Positions 9,302-17,586 of a stretch of 64,000 bases of DNA are shown here, one piece after another. The stretch is taken from NCBI RefSeq assembly GCF_001429295.1, contig NZ_LMJL01000001.1, forward strand, positions 103,670 through 167,669, read 5' to 3'. Under the pieces are notes generated by a model that had not been told where the DNA came from, did not search any database, and saw only the letters and a list, made by a program, of their open reading frames with translations. The stretch's first letter is position 1. Each line of letters starts with the position of its first letter. Made by a program: the position numbers and the translations under genes. The stretch comes from Flavobacterium sp. Root935 (GTDB lineage: Bacteria; Bacteroidota; Bacteroidia; Flavobacteriales; Flavobacteriaceae).

Positions 9302-10734
9302 TAGAATTGAAAATAAATAAATTCTTTATAATCAGAATAAGTTCCAAAAGCGATAATGGCTAAAATTGCTAATGCCATTTTTAACAAGCTTCTTTTTCCT
9401 GAAATGGGTTCCACTTTCATTCTGTTATTCCATTCAACCAAAACAAATACACCAATCATTAATAATAATTCATAATTATAGCGCTCATTATCTAAATACT
9501 GAAAAGCAAAATCTCGACTGGTGAATATTCGTTTTAAATATAAAACAGCATCCGTAATTGTTTTTGCTCTAAAAAAGACCCAAGCAACGCAAGTCAATAA
9601 AAAAGTAGTAAGTATGCTGAATAATACTCTTATAGAATCTAGATTCCATTTTAAAACAACTGAATCTATATTGTTTCTATTGCTATTAGATAATAATAAT
9701 GGAAGGAAATAGACAGCATTAATAAATCCCCACACGATATAAGTCCAATTGGCTCCATGCCAAAAACCGCTGACAATAAAAATAATGAAAGTATTTCTTA
9801 TTTTCATCCAAAGTCCGCCTTTACTTCCGCCCAGAGGAATGTATAAATAATCTCTAAACCAAGATGAAAGTGAAATATGCCAGCGACGCCAAAACTCTGC
9901 AATATCTCTTGAAAAATAAGGATAATTGAAGTTTCGCAATAAATCTAAGCCAAATAATTTAGAAACTCCGAGTGCTATATCTGAATATCCTGAAAAGTCT
10001 CCGTAAATCTGAAAAGCAAAATAAATAGCTCCTAGAATTAGAGAAAATGAATTCATTGAAGGATAGTTGTCAAAAATAGCATTTGCATAAACTGCGCAAG
10101 TATCTGCTATAACCACTTTTTTAACTAAACCCCAAATAATTTGATAAATTCCTTCTTTGGCTGTTTCATAGTTAAACTCTCTTTTAACTTTTACCTGAGG
10201 CAGTAAGTGAGTAGCTCTTTCTATAGGTCCTGCTACCAAAAGTGGAAAATAACTCACAAATAAGGAATAATCAACAAAGTTATATTCTGCTTTTATTCTT
10301 TTGTAATAAATATCTATAACATAAGATAATCCGTGGAAAGTATAAAATGAAATTCCGACAGGCAAAATTACATTTAATAAAATTGGACTTGCTTTGAAAC
10401 CAAAAGCGGTAAACATTTCTGCAAAAGAATTTGCAAAGAAATTATAGTATTTAAAAATCCCTAAGAAACCTAAATTCACTAAAATACTAAGCCAAAACCA
10501 AAATTTCCGGCTTTTTTCTGAATTACTTTTTTCAATCTGAATTCCAGTGAAATAATCTAAAAAAGTAGAAAATACTAATAAGAAAAGAAATCTCCAGTCC
10601 CAGCAAGAATAGAAGTAATAACTCGCAACAATTAATAAAGCATTTTGTGTGCTTTTGTTTTTATTGAATACAAACCAATAAAGAAAAAAAACTATTGGTA
10701 AAAATATGGCAAATGCCAAAGAATTAAAAAACAT
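9301..10734 (-). CDS. MBOAT-family O-acyltransferase (AlgI-like)
   Basis: A 477-aa polytopic membrane protein of the length expected for AlgI/PatA-type MBOAT enzymes. It has the family motifs FWRRWHISLSSWFRDYLY (near 281-298) and the active-site SGFWHGANWTYIVWG with the conserved histidine near 326. These proteins take acyl groups, usually acetyl, from a cytosolic donor and pass them across the membrane for O-acylation of a polysaccharide. The next gene encodes an SGNH-like periplasmic partner and overlaps by 1 bp. Likely role: O-acetylation of the glycan made in this part of the locus. Confidence 0.95.
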   Translation of the reverse strand: MFFNSLAFAIFLPIVFFLYWFVFNKNKSTQNALLIVASYYFYSCWDWRFLFLLVFSTFLDYFTGIQIEKSNSEKSRKFWFWLSILVNLGFLGIFKYYNFFANSFAEMFTAFGFKASPILLNVILPVGISFYTFHGLSYVIDIYYKRIKAEYNFVDYSLFVSYFPLLVAGPIERATHLLPQVKVKREFNYETAKEGIYQIIWGLVKKVVIADTCAVYANAIFDNYPSMNSFSLILGAIYFAFQIYGDFSGYSDIALGVSKLFGLDLLRNFNYPYFSRDIAEFWRRWHISLSSWFRDYLYIPLGGSKGGLWMKIRNTFIIFIVSGFWHGANWTYIVWGFINAVYFLPLLLSNSNRNNIDSVVLKWNLDSIRVLFSILTTFLLTCVAWVFFRAKTITDAVLYLKRIFTSRDFAFQYLDNERYNYELLLMIGVFVLVEWNNRMKVEPISGKRSLLKMALAILAIIAFGTYSDYKEFIYFQF

Positions 10735-10740
10735 AAAATA

Positions 10741-12138
10741 TTACTTTGTTAAAATGGCATTTAAGCTTTCCCAAATGTTTTGTGAAGCCTGCGTAGGATT
10801 TGGTCCAACAATAATTTCAAACCATTTTTTACTTTCTTTTACACTAGAAATATTTCCATCAATTATATCTTTAACAATTGAGGTTAGATCTTTTTTATCT
10901 CTCACCCACAAAGCCGCATCTTCTGATGGTTTTGATCTAAAATGAATATACTTGTAATTTTGTCCGATATCTCGAATTCCTTTTTTTAATTGAGGTTGCT
11001 CGTAATCAAAAAACAGACATGATTTATCATGAGCAGAAAAATCAAAGACCATTGAAGACGCAATGTTGCCAACGAATTCAGTATATTCACAAATATTAGC
11101 CTGCAGTGCAAAATCTTCTTTAGTAGGCATAATTTCATCCCAGCTTTGTCCAACTGGGCTCCATAAAGGATCTATACTCGTAATTACATCTTTATATTTT
11201 TTTAAAACCTCATCATAGCGATCTGTAAAATCTACAGGACATTTTCTATAAATAATTCCTAAAGAATATCCGTCCTTATTTAACTCTTTAACAGACAATG
11301 CCAAATCTTCAAGATAATATTGATCTAAAGGAGATGTAACAATATCATCGCCAGAATAGCAGATGTATTTTTTATTAGGATCTAGGTTATAAGATTTATA
11401 AAAATCTTCTTTTGACTGCAAAAGGCTTTTGTCAAAATGACTTTCAAATTGTGGAGTTCCCGTTACAAAAATTTGATTTTCATTTACATATGGGCAATAC
11501 ATTAAAACCTCTTTTTTCATGTATTCACTCCACACAAAATAGTAATCTGTTTCTACAAGAGTTGTTGCTTTTGGAAGATTGTCCCAAGAAAAAATAAACG
11601 TTCCTGTTGGGATTCCTAAATCTTGAGCTGCCAAAATTGATGAAATTGCTTGTGTTGGACGCTGATTGGTACAAAAGACAAAATCTGGCTTATGAGCTTC
11701 TAGCTGTTTTTTACTTTCTCTATATTTATTTGTAGTGCGTTCTGCTTTTTTTATTTGATTTCGAACAAAATTTATTCCTTTTTTATTAGATCCAAAAGCT
11801 GTTAATGCATCTACCATTAAACTTTTAACTAAATTATTTAGGCCTTTGTAAGATTGAGGAAAATTATATGTGTTGTAAACAACTTCATTAAACTTTTTAT
11901 CAAAAAAATTCAACTCCATTCTTTTACGAGAACGACTATAAACCAAAGTTAAAGGATGTAGGGATTTCTCTTTAATCTGCAACTCTTTGAAACCTAACTT
12001 TTCGGTAATAGAAAATGGAGTATTATTCCAATAAGTAATATCAAACCCACTTTTCTCTCCTATTTCTTTAAAAGAAGTTAAGGCAAAATTTCTAAGTCCA
12101 ACGCCGTCTGGCAAAAAGATAAATATGTTTTTTTTCAT
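10741..12138 (-). CDS. Uncharacterised GT-B-like surface-carbohydrate protein, candidate nonulosonate transferase
   Basis: A 465-aa soluble protein with no signal peptide. I do not recognise a named family with confidence. The middle reads like a GT-B inter-domain region: PDFVFCTNQRPTQAI, GIPTGTFIFSWDNLPKA, YYFVWSEYMKKE and IFVTGTPQFE, followed by a Rossmann-like C-terminal half beginning KYICYSGDD. This recalls the general layout of CDP-glycerol-phosphotransferase- or sialyl/KDO-transferase-like proteins. It lies just after a pyruvyltransferase-family gene and the NeuB/NeuA-type pair, so a role in transferring the CMP-activated sugar is a reasonable guess. It could also be another glycosyltransferase. 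Confidence 0.55.
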   Translation of the reverse strand: MKKNIFIFLPDGVGLRNFALTSFKEIGEKSGFDITYWNNTPFSITEKLGFKELQIKEKSLHPLTLVYSRSRKRMELNFFDKKFNEVVYNTYNFPQSYKGLNNLVKSLMVDALTAFGSNKKGINFVRNQIKKAERTTNKYRESKKQLEAHKPDFVFCTNQRPTQAISSILAAQDLGIPTGTFIFSWDNLPKATTLVETDYYFVWSEYMKKEVLMYCPYVNENQIFVTGTPQFESHFDKSLLQSKEDFYKSYNLDPNKKYICYSGDDIVTSPLDQYYLEDLALSVKELNKDGYSLGIIYRKCPVDFTDRYDEVLKKYKDVITSIDPLWSPVGQSWDEIMPTKEDFALQANICEYTEFVGNIASSMVFDFSAHDKSCLFFDYEQPQLKKGIRDIGQNYKYIHFRSKPSEDAALWVRDKKDLTSIVKDIIDGNISSVKESKKWFEIIVGPNPTQASQNIWESLNAILTK

Positions 12139-12179
12139 TTAAAATAAGAGGCTAAAAAAATCTGCAGTTTAATAAAGTA

Positions 12180-13001
12180 TTATTTTTTAAAAGGACAAAC
12201 ATTCAAAAGTCCATCGCATAATTGATCTATAATTTCTCGTTTAGGAAGATTCGGAAGTTCTTTAAAAAGATTTTCTAATTCTGAATTAGAAAATTTTTCA
12301 AGTCTAATTTCAGGTTTAACAAAAGGCAGCTGGACAGATTCAAAATAATCTTGATATTTAATATCATCTCCGAATACTTTTTCTGAAAACTTCTGCCAAA
12401 CAGCGGGAATATTATATGCATGAGCTACTATAACTCCATGAAGGGAAGATGATACTATTTTTTCACATTGGAGAAATTCTATTGTTTTTGCTTCAATATC
12501 ATTTGTCATTAAATCTATAAGCAGTACTTCTGGATTATCTGTAAACCAATTTTGAACTAGTCTATAATCATTATAGTGAGGTATAAAACCGTATTTATAT
12601 TTTTTTTCTATTGTTGGATTAAAATATCTCGGCAATAATAATGCTGGATCTCCATAAACTTCAGGAACATCATAAGAAAGATCTAAAAGAAATTTTCTTG
12701 TTTGCGGACCTCGTACAGCTAAAAAAACTGCCTTTTTTATTTTTATATTTTGATCTATAATTCCACTTCCCCAAACAATACATTTATGATTTGCATTTGC
12801 CAAAACACTTCCGACAGTTACATAAATTGGAATTATGTAATCTAGCAATGAGAACTTTTTTGGCCACGCAAAAACAACTTTTTTTGAAGAGATTTTTTCT
12901 ACTAGATATTTTCCAACAAGATCTCCATAATTTTCTCTTTTTTTACCTTGAATGATTTTTTCATTCCACCAAAAAAGCCTAATTGTATTTGAGAAAAACA
13001 T
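12180..13001 (-). CDS. Polysaccharide pyruvyl transferase family protein
   Basis: A 273-aa protein with the fold-level marks of the CsaB/ExoV/WcaK superfamily. These are a glycine/aspartate loop near the N-terminus (ENYGDLVGKYLVEKI), VWGSGIIDQ, AVRGPQTRKFLLD, EVYGDPALLLPRYF, and the late SSLHGVIVAHAYNIPAVW. Characterised members put a ketal-linked pyruvate from PEP on a sugar, but some relatives act as glycosyltransferases. It starts 4 bp after the NeuB-type gene stop, so it is probably in the same unit. Either a pyruvyl ketal or a transferase role in the nonulosonate module is possible. Confidence 0.8.
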   Translation of the reverse strand: MFFSNTIRLFWWNEKIIQGKKRENYGDLVGKYLVEKISSKKVVFAWPKKFSLLDYIIPIYVTVGSVLANANHKCIVWGSGIIDQNIKIKKAVFLAVRGPQTRKFLLDLSYDVPEVYGDPALLLPRYFNPTIEKKYKYGFIPHYNDYRLVQNWFTDNPEVLLIDLMTNDIEAKTIEFLQCEKIVSSSLHGVIVAHAYNIPAVWQKFSEKVFGDDIKYQDYFESVQLPFVKPEIRLEKFSNSELENLFKELPNLPKREIIDQLCDGLLNVCPFKK

Positions 13002-13005
13002 ATTA

Positions 13006-13881
13006 TTAAACCTTTTTGTTTTTTAGTTTATCTCTTTGAATTTGTTCAATTGGTAAAATATCAGAGGACTTAAAAGCTAATGCTTGATAAACTGCATTTA
13101 AATCACGAGTAAGTTTACGCAATCCCATTGGTTCCAAAGAAGCCGCATGATCTGTACCCTTCCAAGTTCTGTCTAAAGTATAATGTCTTTCTATAATATT
13201 GGCTCCTAAAGTATAAGCTGCAATATCAACGGCAATACCCAAATGATGTCCTGAAAAGCCAATATGTTTGACTTTATGTTCGTATTTTTGTTTTAAAATA
13301 TTAATATCCAAAAGACATACATCTTCAAAAGGAACGGGATATCCTGATGTACAATTGTATAAAACTAAATCTTTGTTTCGTTGTTTTTGTGTAAAGAATT
13401 CAACTAAAGTATCTGTTTCTTCTTTAGTAGTCATTCCAGTAGAAATATGAATCTCACCTGAATAATTGTCACTTAGCCAGCCCAGCATTTCAAAATTATT
13501 ATTGCAGGCAGAAGGAATTTTAATAAAATCTGGATTTAACGAAGCAATTTCTTTTGCAGATGTTGTATCCCAAACTGATGTGGAATATGTAATTCCGATT
13601 TCATCACAATACGTTTTTAATTCTCTGTGCTGCTCAAGATCAAATTCTAAAAATTCTCTGTGTTCTCCATAAGTTTCACCATATGAATTAGAGAAATTTG
13701 GATGTGGCGCATTATATTGTTCTTCTGTTAGAAGCTCTTTATTATTACGCTTTTGGAATTTAACTGCATCTGCGTTTCCGAAGATTTTGGCTATTTTAAT
13801 TAACTCTTTGGCTATTTCCATTTCACCTTTATGATTACATCCAATTTCTGCAATCACATAAGGTTTCTTAAATTCCTTCAT
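13006..13881 (-). CDS. NeuB-family nonulosonate synthase lacking the SAF domain (KDN/sialate-9-P synthase-like)
   Basis: A TIM-barrel PEP-condensing enzyme. The N-terminal YVIAEIGCNHKGEM, AVKFQKR near 40-45, STGMTTKEE near 147, VKHIGFSGHH near 205-213 and ERHYTLDRTWKGTDHAASLE near 231-250 are NeuB-type motifs. Typical bacterial NeuB proteins are near 340-350 aa and end in an antifreeze-like SAF domain. This one stops at 291 aa, right where SAF would begin. No NeuC-type epimerase is seen in the window, while the next gene carries a fused phosphatase. That combination fits a phosphorylated route, for example mannose-6-P plus PEP to KDN-9-P, better than the NeuB/C/A route. The substrate is inference. 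Confidence 0.85.
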   Translation of the reverse strand: MKEFKKPYVIAEIGCNHKGEMEIAKELIKIAKIFGNADAVKFQKRNNKELLTEEQYNAPHPNFSNSYGETYGEHREFLEFDLEQHRELKTYCDEIGITYSTSVWDTTSAKEIASLNPDFIKIPSACNNNFEMLGWLSDNYSGEIHISTGMTTKEETDTLVEFFTQKQRNKDLVLYNCTSGYPVPFEDVCLLDINILKQKYEHKVKHIGFSGHHLGIAVDIAAYTLGANIIERHYTLDRTWKGTDHAASLEPMGLRKLTRDLNAVYQALAFKSSDILPIEQIQRDKLKNKKV

Positions 13882-15034
13882 AACGTTTGTTGTACTTTAT
13901 TAAAATTTCACAAGTTTCTCTTATTGCACCAGCGCCAGATTGATGTGTCAAAATATAATCTGCATTTGCTTTAACAATTTCTATTGCATCTGCAGGTGTA
14001 AACGACCATCCGACACTGCAAATATTGGCCAAATCATTTACATCATCTCCCACATATGAAACGGCGCCAAAACTACTATTTCTCTCGGAAAGAAAATGTG
14101 TTAAAAACGAAAACTTATCTTTTATTCCTAAAAAAGTATGTTTAATCTGCAATTTCTTCATTCTCTGCGCAACTAACTCAGAATTTTCTGAGGTCATTAC
14201 CACAACTTCAATATTATTTTGTCTTAATATTTCTAATCCCATTCCGTCGCGCATGTCGAATTTTTTTGCCATTTCGCCATTTGCGTCATAATAAACACAT
14301 CCATCAGTAAAAACGCCATCAACATCTAAAACCAAATAGTCAATACGTTGGTGTACTTTCTTTTTCTTCTGACGATCTGCCAAGAGTTTTTCAATAATAT
14401 CCCAATCTGACAAACTATCAATCTCTACAAGAGACTCTTCGTCCATTTTTACTAGACCAATTGAACCGCTAACTCTATTTTTTGAATTTAAAAAAGCTTC
14501 TTTATTTGTTGCATATACGGCTCCGTTTTCAATCAACAATCCATCAAAATCTTGGCGTCTTGGTCTTTTAAAAACATCATAATTTTGAGGAGTTCCATCT
14601 GAATTCCATGTGAATCGATGTGTATTTACGACTGTCAAAGCCGATTCTTTTTTATTAACAAGAATTTCGTTTAACGTTGCATTAATATCTTGAGCTTTTG
14701 TAATTGGTGAGGTTGCCTGTAATAAACATAAAATATCAAAATCATTATTTATCAATTCTGCGAATTCGAGCATAGCACTTTCTGTAGATGCTGTATCAGA
14801 AGCATTTTCATCATTTCGTAAAAGAGTTTTTACTTTTGGGGTCCAAAAATATTCTCTTTTAATATAATCTATAATTTCTTGATCATCTGTAAAAATGTAA
14901 ACTTCATCTAATTCTGAGAAAATAGCTTCTGTTAGAACCCATGAAAAAAGTGGTCTTCCAAGCATCTTCTTTTTATTTTTTCCTGGGATCCCTTTTGAAT
15001 TTTTACGAAGTGGAATTATGGCTGTTTTTTTCAT
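13868..15034 (-). CDS. Fused CMP-nonulosonate cytidylyltransferase and KdsC-type HAD phosphatase
   Basis: A 388-aa two-domain protein. Residues 1-225 are a NeuA/KdsB-like cytidylyltransferase: IIPLRKNSKGIPGKNKK with the basic triphosphate loop, then LCLLQATSP and the LIENGAVYATNKEAF block. From residue 231 a capless KdsC-type HAD follows, with DVDGVFTDG (nucleophile Asp 237), MTSENSE (motif II) and VGDDVND (motif IV). One chain could therefore dephosphorylate a nonulosonate-9-P (or KDO-8-P-like sugar) and then activate it with CTP. The stop overlaps the synthase start by 14 bp. The same domain order is found in animal CMP-sialate synthetases. A strong intrinsic terminator lies just upstream. 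Confidence 0.9.
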   Translation of the reverse strand: MKKTAIIPLRKNSKGIPGKNKKKMLGRPLFSWVLTEAIFSELDEVYIFTDDQEIIDYIKREYFWTPKVKTLLRNDENASDTASTESAMLEFAELINNDFDILCLLQATSPITKAQDINATLNEILVNKKESALTVVNTHRFTWNSDGTPQNYDVFKRPRRQDFDGLLIENGAVYATNKEAFLNSKNRVSGSIGLVKMDEESLVEIDSLSDWDIIEKLLADRQKKKKVHQRIDYLVLDVDGVFTDGCVYYDANGEMAKKFDMRDGMGLEILRQNNIEVVVMTSENSELVAQRMKKLQIKHTFLGIKDKFSFLTHFLSERNSSFGAVSYVGDDVNDLANICSVGWSFTPADAIEIVKANADYILTHQSGAGAIRETCEILIKYNKRYEGI

Positions 15035-15047
15035 AACTTTATTATTT

Positions 15048-15074
15048 AAAAAAATTAGTCTGTTTCAGACTAAT
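15048..15074 (-). terminator. Intrinsic terminator inside the glycan locus
   Basis: On the minus strand a perfect 9-bp stem, ATTAGTCTG paired with CAGACTAAT around an AAA loop, is followed by a run of at least six T. It begins 3 bases after the stop of the methyltransferase-like gene at 15077 and ends only 14 bp before the ATG at 15034. No promoter box fits in the remaining space, so the downstream 15 kb would depend on readthrough or antitermination. Confidence 0.82.
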
Positions 15075-15076
15075 AC

Positions 15077-15703
15077 TTAGTTTTGTGATCCCGAAGTATT
15101 TGATTTCTTTATCAGATTAAAAATTGACTGCTTTCTCCATTCTGCATAATTTTCAATTTCAAAACCATGTTTTTTGAAAATTTCAATCAGTTCGTTGTAT
15201 GTATAATCACTTAGCCAACCGTTTTTTTCTCTTGTCAATGTAACAATATCAGAACAGCAATAAGAAACAACAACTTGTTTAATGTCTTTAGAAATAATTT
15301 CGAAAACCCTATCAATATCATAAACATATTCTAAAACACCACTGAAAACCACTGCTTGATATTTTGAAAAATCGATATCTATTGTCCCGTTTAAATCACA
15401 AACTACGGTTTCATCAAATCTCTTTACGATATCAGAGGGCGTATAACTTCTATAGTTTGAAAGATATTTTTTTAAGAACATATTACCAGCGCCAAATTCA
15501 ATTATATCTGAATCAAGCGCAATAAAATCTCCTAGAATTGCCGTTCTTTCATTCCAATCTATAAATAATTCATTTTTGTCCTGCCATCTTTCAATATCAG
15601 ATTTTTTCTCATTTCTGATTTGGCTGGTTGATTCCTCAATTTTATGTACTCTCGAATCTATATTTTTTATGCCCTTCAGTATTTTTAGTATTTTCTCTAT
15701 CAT
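15077..15703 (-). CDS. SAM-methyltransferase-like protein
   Basis: About 208 aa from the ATG at 15703. A longer frame from a TTG at 15724 exists, but the ATG overlaps the upstream TAA in a TAATG arrangement and is preferred. IIEFGAGNMFLKKYL resembles motif I of class I methyltransferases, and YQAVVFSGVLEYVYDIDRVF resembles the post-II/motif IV region of the Methyltransf_11/23 group. Residues 1-50 look helical and charged, a possible coiled coil. It may methylate a sugar of the glycan or its non-reducing end. The glycine-rich loop is somewhat degenerate, so catalysis is not assured. Confidence 0.6.
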   Translation of the reverse strand: MIEKILKILKGIKNIDSRVHKIEESTSQIRNEKKSDIERWQDKNELFIDWNERTAILGDFIALDSDIIEFGAGNMFLKKYLSNYRSYTPSDIVKRFDETVVCDLNGTIDIDFSKYQAVVFSGVLEYVYDIDRVFEIISKDIKQVVVSYCCSDIVTLTREKNGWLSDYTYNELIEIFKKHGFEIENYAEWRKQSIFNLIKKSNTSGSQN

Positions 15704-16767
15704 TATAGTTTTATTTTTAGACAAATTTTGTTTTCATTTATAAAATATTGATATGGTGCATTTCTGCAAAATGAAATTATGACTTCTAAAAGCAAATTGT
15801 TTATTATTTGAAAATCGTAGTATTCCGTATACTTTCTCCCTATAAATCTTTTGATTAAGTTTTTCGTTTTATTCTCATTCACAGTTTTTTTGATTTCGAT
15901 TTCTGCAATTGAATTTTTCAAATCAATCAACGTGCCTCGAAGCAAAGCATCGACTGCCGCTTTTTCATTTGTTATGGAAATAAAAACATTAGGATTCTCC
16001 AAAGATTGATAATCATCCGGATTCGGAATTACTCCCCAATCAAAGTTAAGATTGGCCTTGCTTTTTTTTAATTTATCGGCTTGTAAAAGATATCTAGAAT
16101 TAATTTTTTCTAATGAAGTATGAAAACCTGTTTTATTTTGAACTGAACGATAAACTTTAGGATGCCATTGATGCAGCATCAAAATTTCCTTATCATAGTA
16201 TTCAACTGATATGCCCAGATTTTTTAACCTGACATGCATATCTGTATCTTCTGATCCCCAGCCATGGTAAAATTCGTCAAATCCGTTTATCTGCTTAAGC
16301 AAATCCGTTGGGTACAAAGTCATGCCCGTAGCATTCTCTGTCGAATTAAAACTAATTTTGTATTCTTCAAATGAACCGTTTTGATGACCTTGATTTTTAT
16401 CTAAAAAACCAACTTGAAAATATTTTACTGCCTTCTCATTTTTAAGTTCAAAAAGTCTGTTTACAAAATTAGGATGATAGATCATGTCTATATCTCCAAC
16501 GAAAAAGAAGTCAGTCTTACATTGTTTAAGGGCAATATTAATGGCTCTGCATTTATTCCAAAGCTGTCTTGAAACTGGACAGTCAATAAAATTTATTTTA
16601 GAATAAGAATGTACCAATTCTTTTAAACTGACTAAATAGTTTTTATCAGAACCATAATCTACAAAAAACAATTCAAATTGATCATTAGACTGATTTTTGA
16701 GCGAGTCTAAACATTTCTTCACAATGTTTAAATCGCGATTTCGATTGGTTAGCACAATTGATATCAA
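15703..16767 (-). CDS. Glycosyltransferase family 2 with galactosyltransferase-like C-terminal block
   Basis: A 354-aa protein. The GT-A core has ISIVLTNRNRDLNIVKKCLD, LFFVDYGS, and the metal site FFVGDIDMIYHPNFV. It is followed by NGFDEFYHGWGSEDTDMH, the WGxEDxD block of the Glyco_transf_7C type found in galactosyl- and N-acetylgalactosaminyltransferases. It overlaps the methyltransferase-like gene by 1 bp and follows the next GT2 gene by 3 bp. The C-terminal ~100 residues have no assigned domain. A Gal or GalNAc donor is suggested by the motif but not proven. Confidence 0.85.
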   Translation of the reverse strand: MISIVLTNRNRDLNIVKKCLDSLKNQSNDQFELFFVDYGSDKNYLVSLKELVHSYSKINFIDCPVSRQLWNKCRAINIALKQCKTDFFFVGDIDMIYHPNFVNRLFELKNEKAVKYFQVGFLDKNQGHQNGSFEEYKISFNSTENATGMTLYPTDLLKQINGFDEFYHGWGSEDTDMHVRLKNLGISVEYYDKEILMLHQWHPKVYRSVQNKTGFHTSLEKINSRYLLQADKLKKSKANLNFDWGVIPNPDDYQSLENPNVFISITNEKAAVDALLRGTLIDLKNSIAEIEIKKTVNENKTKNLIKRFIGRKYTEYYDFQIINNLLLEVIISFCRNAPYQYFINENKICLKIKL

Positions 16768-16770
16768 CTT

Positions 16771-17550
16771 CTAGAATTTTTTTGGCTTATTTAAAATGAA
16801 TTTTATCGCAAAACAGAATCTTAAAAACGCATAATATAAATCTATTATAAAATTTTTTATTAAAAAAAACAAAGAGCCAATGAGACCTTTAAGGACAGAT
16901 AAAAATTTTATATCTATATGCCAGAGCTGGTAATTGCCAATCATATCATTCTTAAATCGAAAAAAAACTTGTTTTCTGGTTCTTTTGATTTCATAATGAA
17001 AAATCGATTCAACAAATTCAATATCATAACCTTCGGCCAAAACTCTTTTCGACCATTCTTTATCTTCAAAAGTGGCTACGTCATTTCTAAAATTATGTTT
17101 TTCCCAAACATCTCTATTAAAAGCGGATCCTGAAAAAATCAGTCCCGATTTGTTTGGATCAACTTTAGCTGAAACATTATTTATAAAATTCCTATAATCG
17201 TTTGTACTATGGAGACATCTTAAACCTGCCAGATTCTGATTTTGAAGAAATTTTGACTTTATAAGTTTAAAAAAGTCATGGCTGACCGGATAAGAATGAG
17301 CACTAAAAATAACGACAATTTTTTGACTTGCCTCCTTTGCAGCTAAATTGGCACTGCCTCCGTAACTAAAGTTTTTAATAGAAACAAATCTGCCTTTATA
17401 CTGCTCAGTAACATCTTTACTTCTATCTGTTGATAAGTTGTCAATTACAATAATTTCATGAATATCATCAGCATATCTTTCCGTTAAATTTTTCAATAAA
17501 AATGATAATGCTTCTGCCTGATTTTTATTTCTGATAACAACTGAAATCAT
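16771..17550 (-). CDS. Glycosyltransferase family 2
   Basis: A 259-aa GT-A enzyme. ISVVIRNKNQAEALSFLLKN opens the nucleotide-binding half, with EIIVIDNLSTDRSKD typical of rhamnosyl/galactofuranosyl-type GT2 proteins. Where most GT2s have DxD, this one has FSAHSYPVSHDFF, so the metal site is atypical. ATFEDKEWSKRVLAEGYD gives the later acidic pair. A hydrophobic amphipathic C-terminal tail (after residue ~205) suggests membrane association. It lies in the ABC-exporter-linked transferase block. Confidence 0.83.
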   Translation of the reverse strand: MISVVIRNKNQAEALSFLLKNLTERYADDIHEIIVIDNLSTDRSKDVTEQYKGRFVSIKNFSYGGSANLAAKEASQKIVVIFSAHSYPVSHDFFKLIKSKFLQNQNLAGLRCLHSTNDYRNFINNVSAKVDPNKSGLIFSGSAFNRDVWEKHNFRNDVATFEDKEWSKRVLAEGYDIEFVESIFHYEIKRTRKQVFFRFKNDMIGNYQLWHIDIKFLSVLKGLIGSLFFLIKNFIIDLYYAFLRFCFAIKFILNKPKKF

Positions 17551-17586
17551 AAAGTTTTATTTAGTAATGAAGTCGAAAATTTGGGG

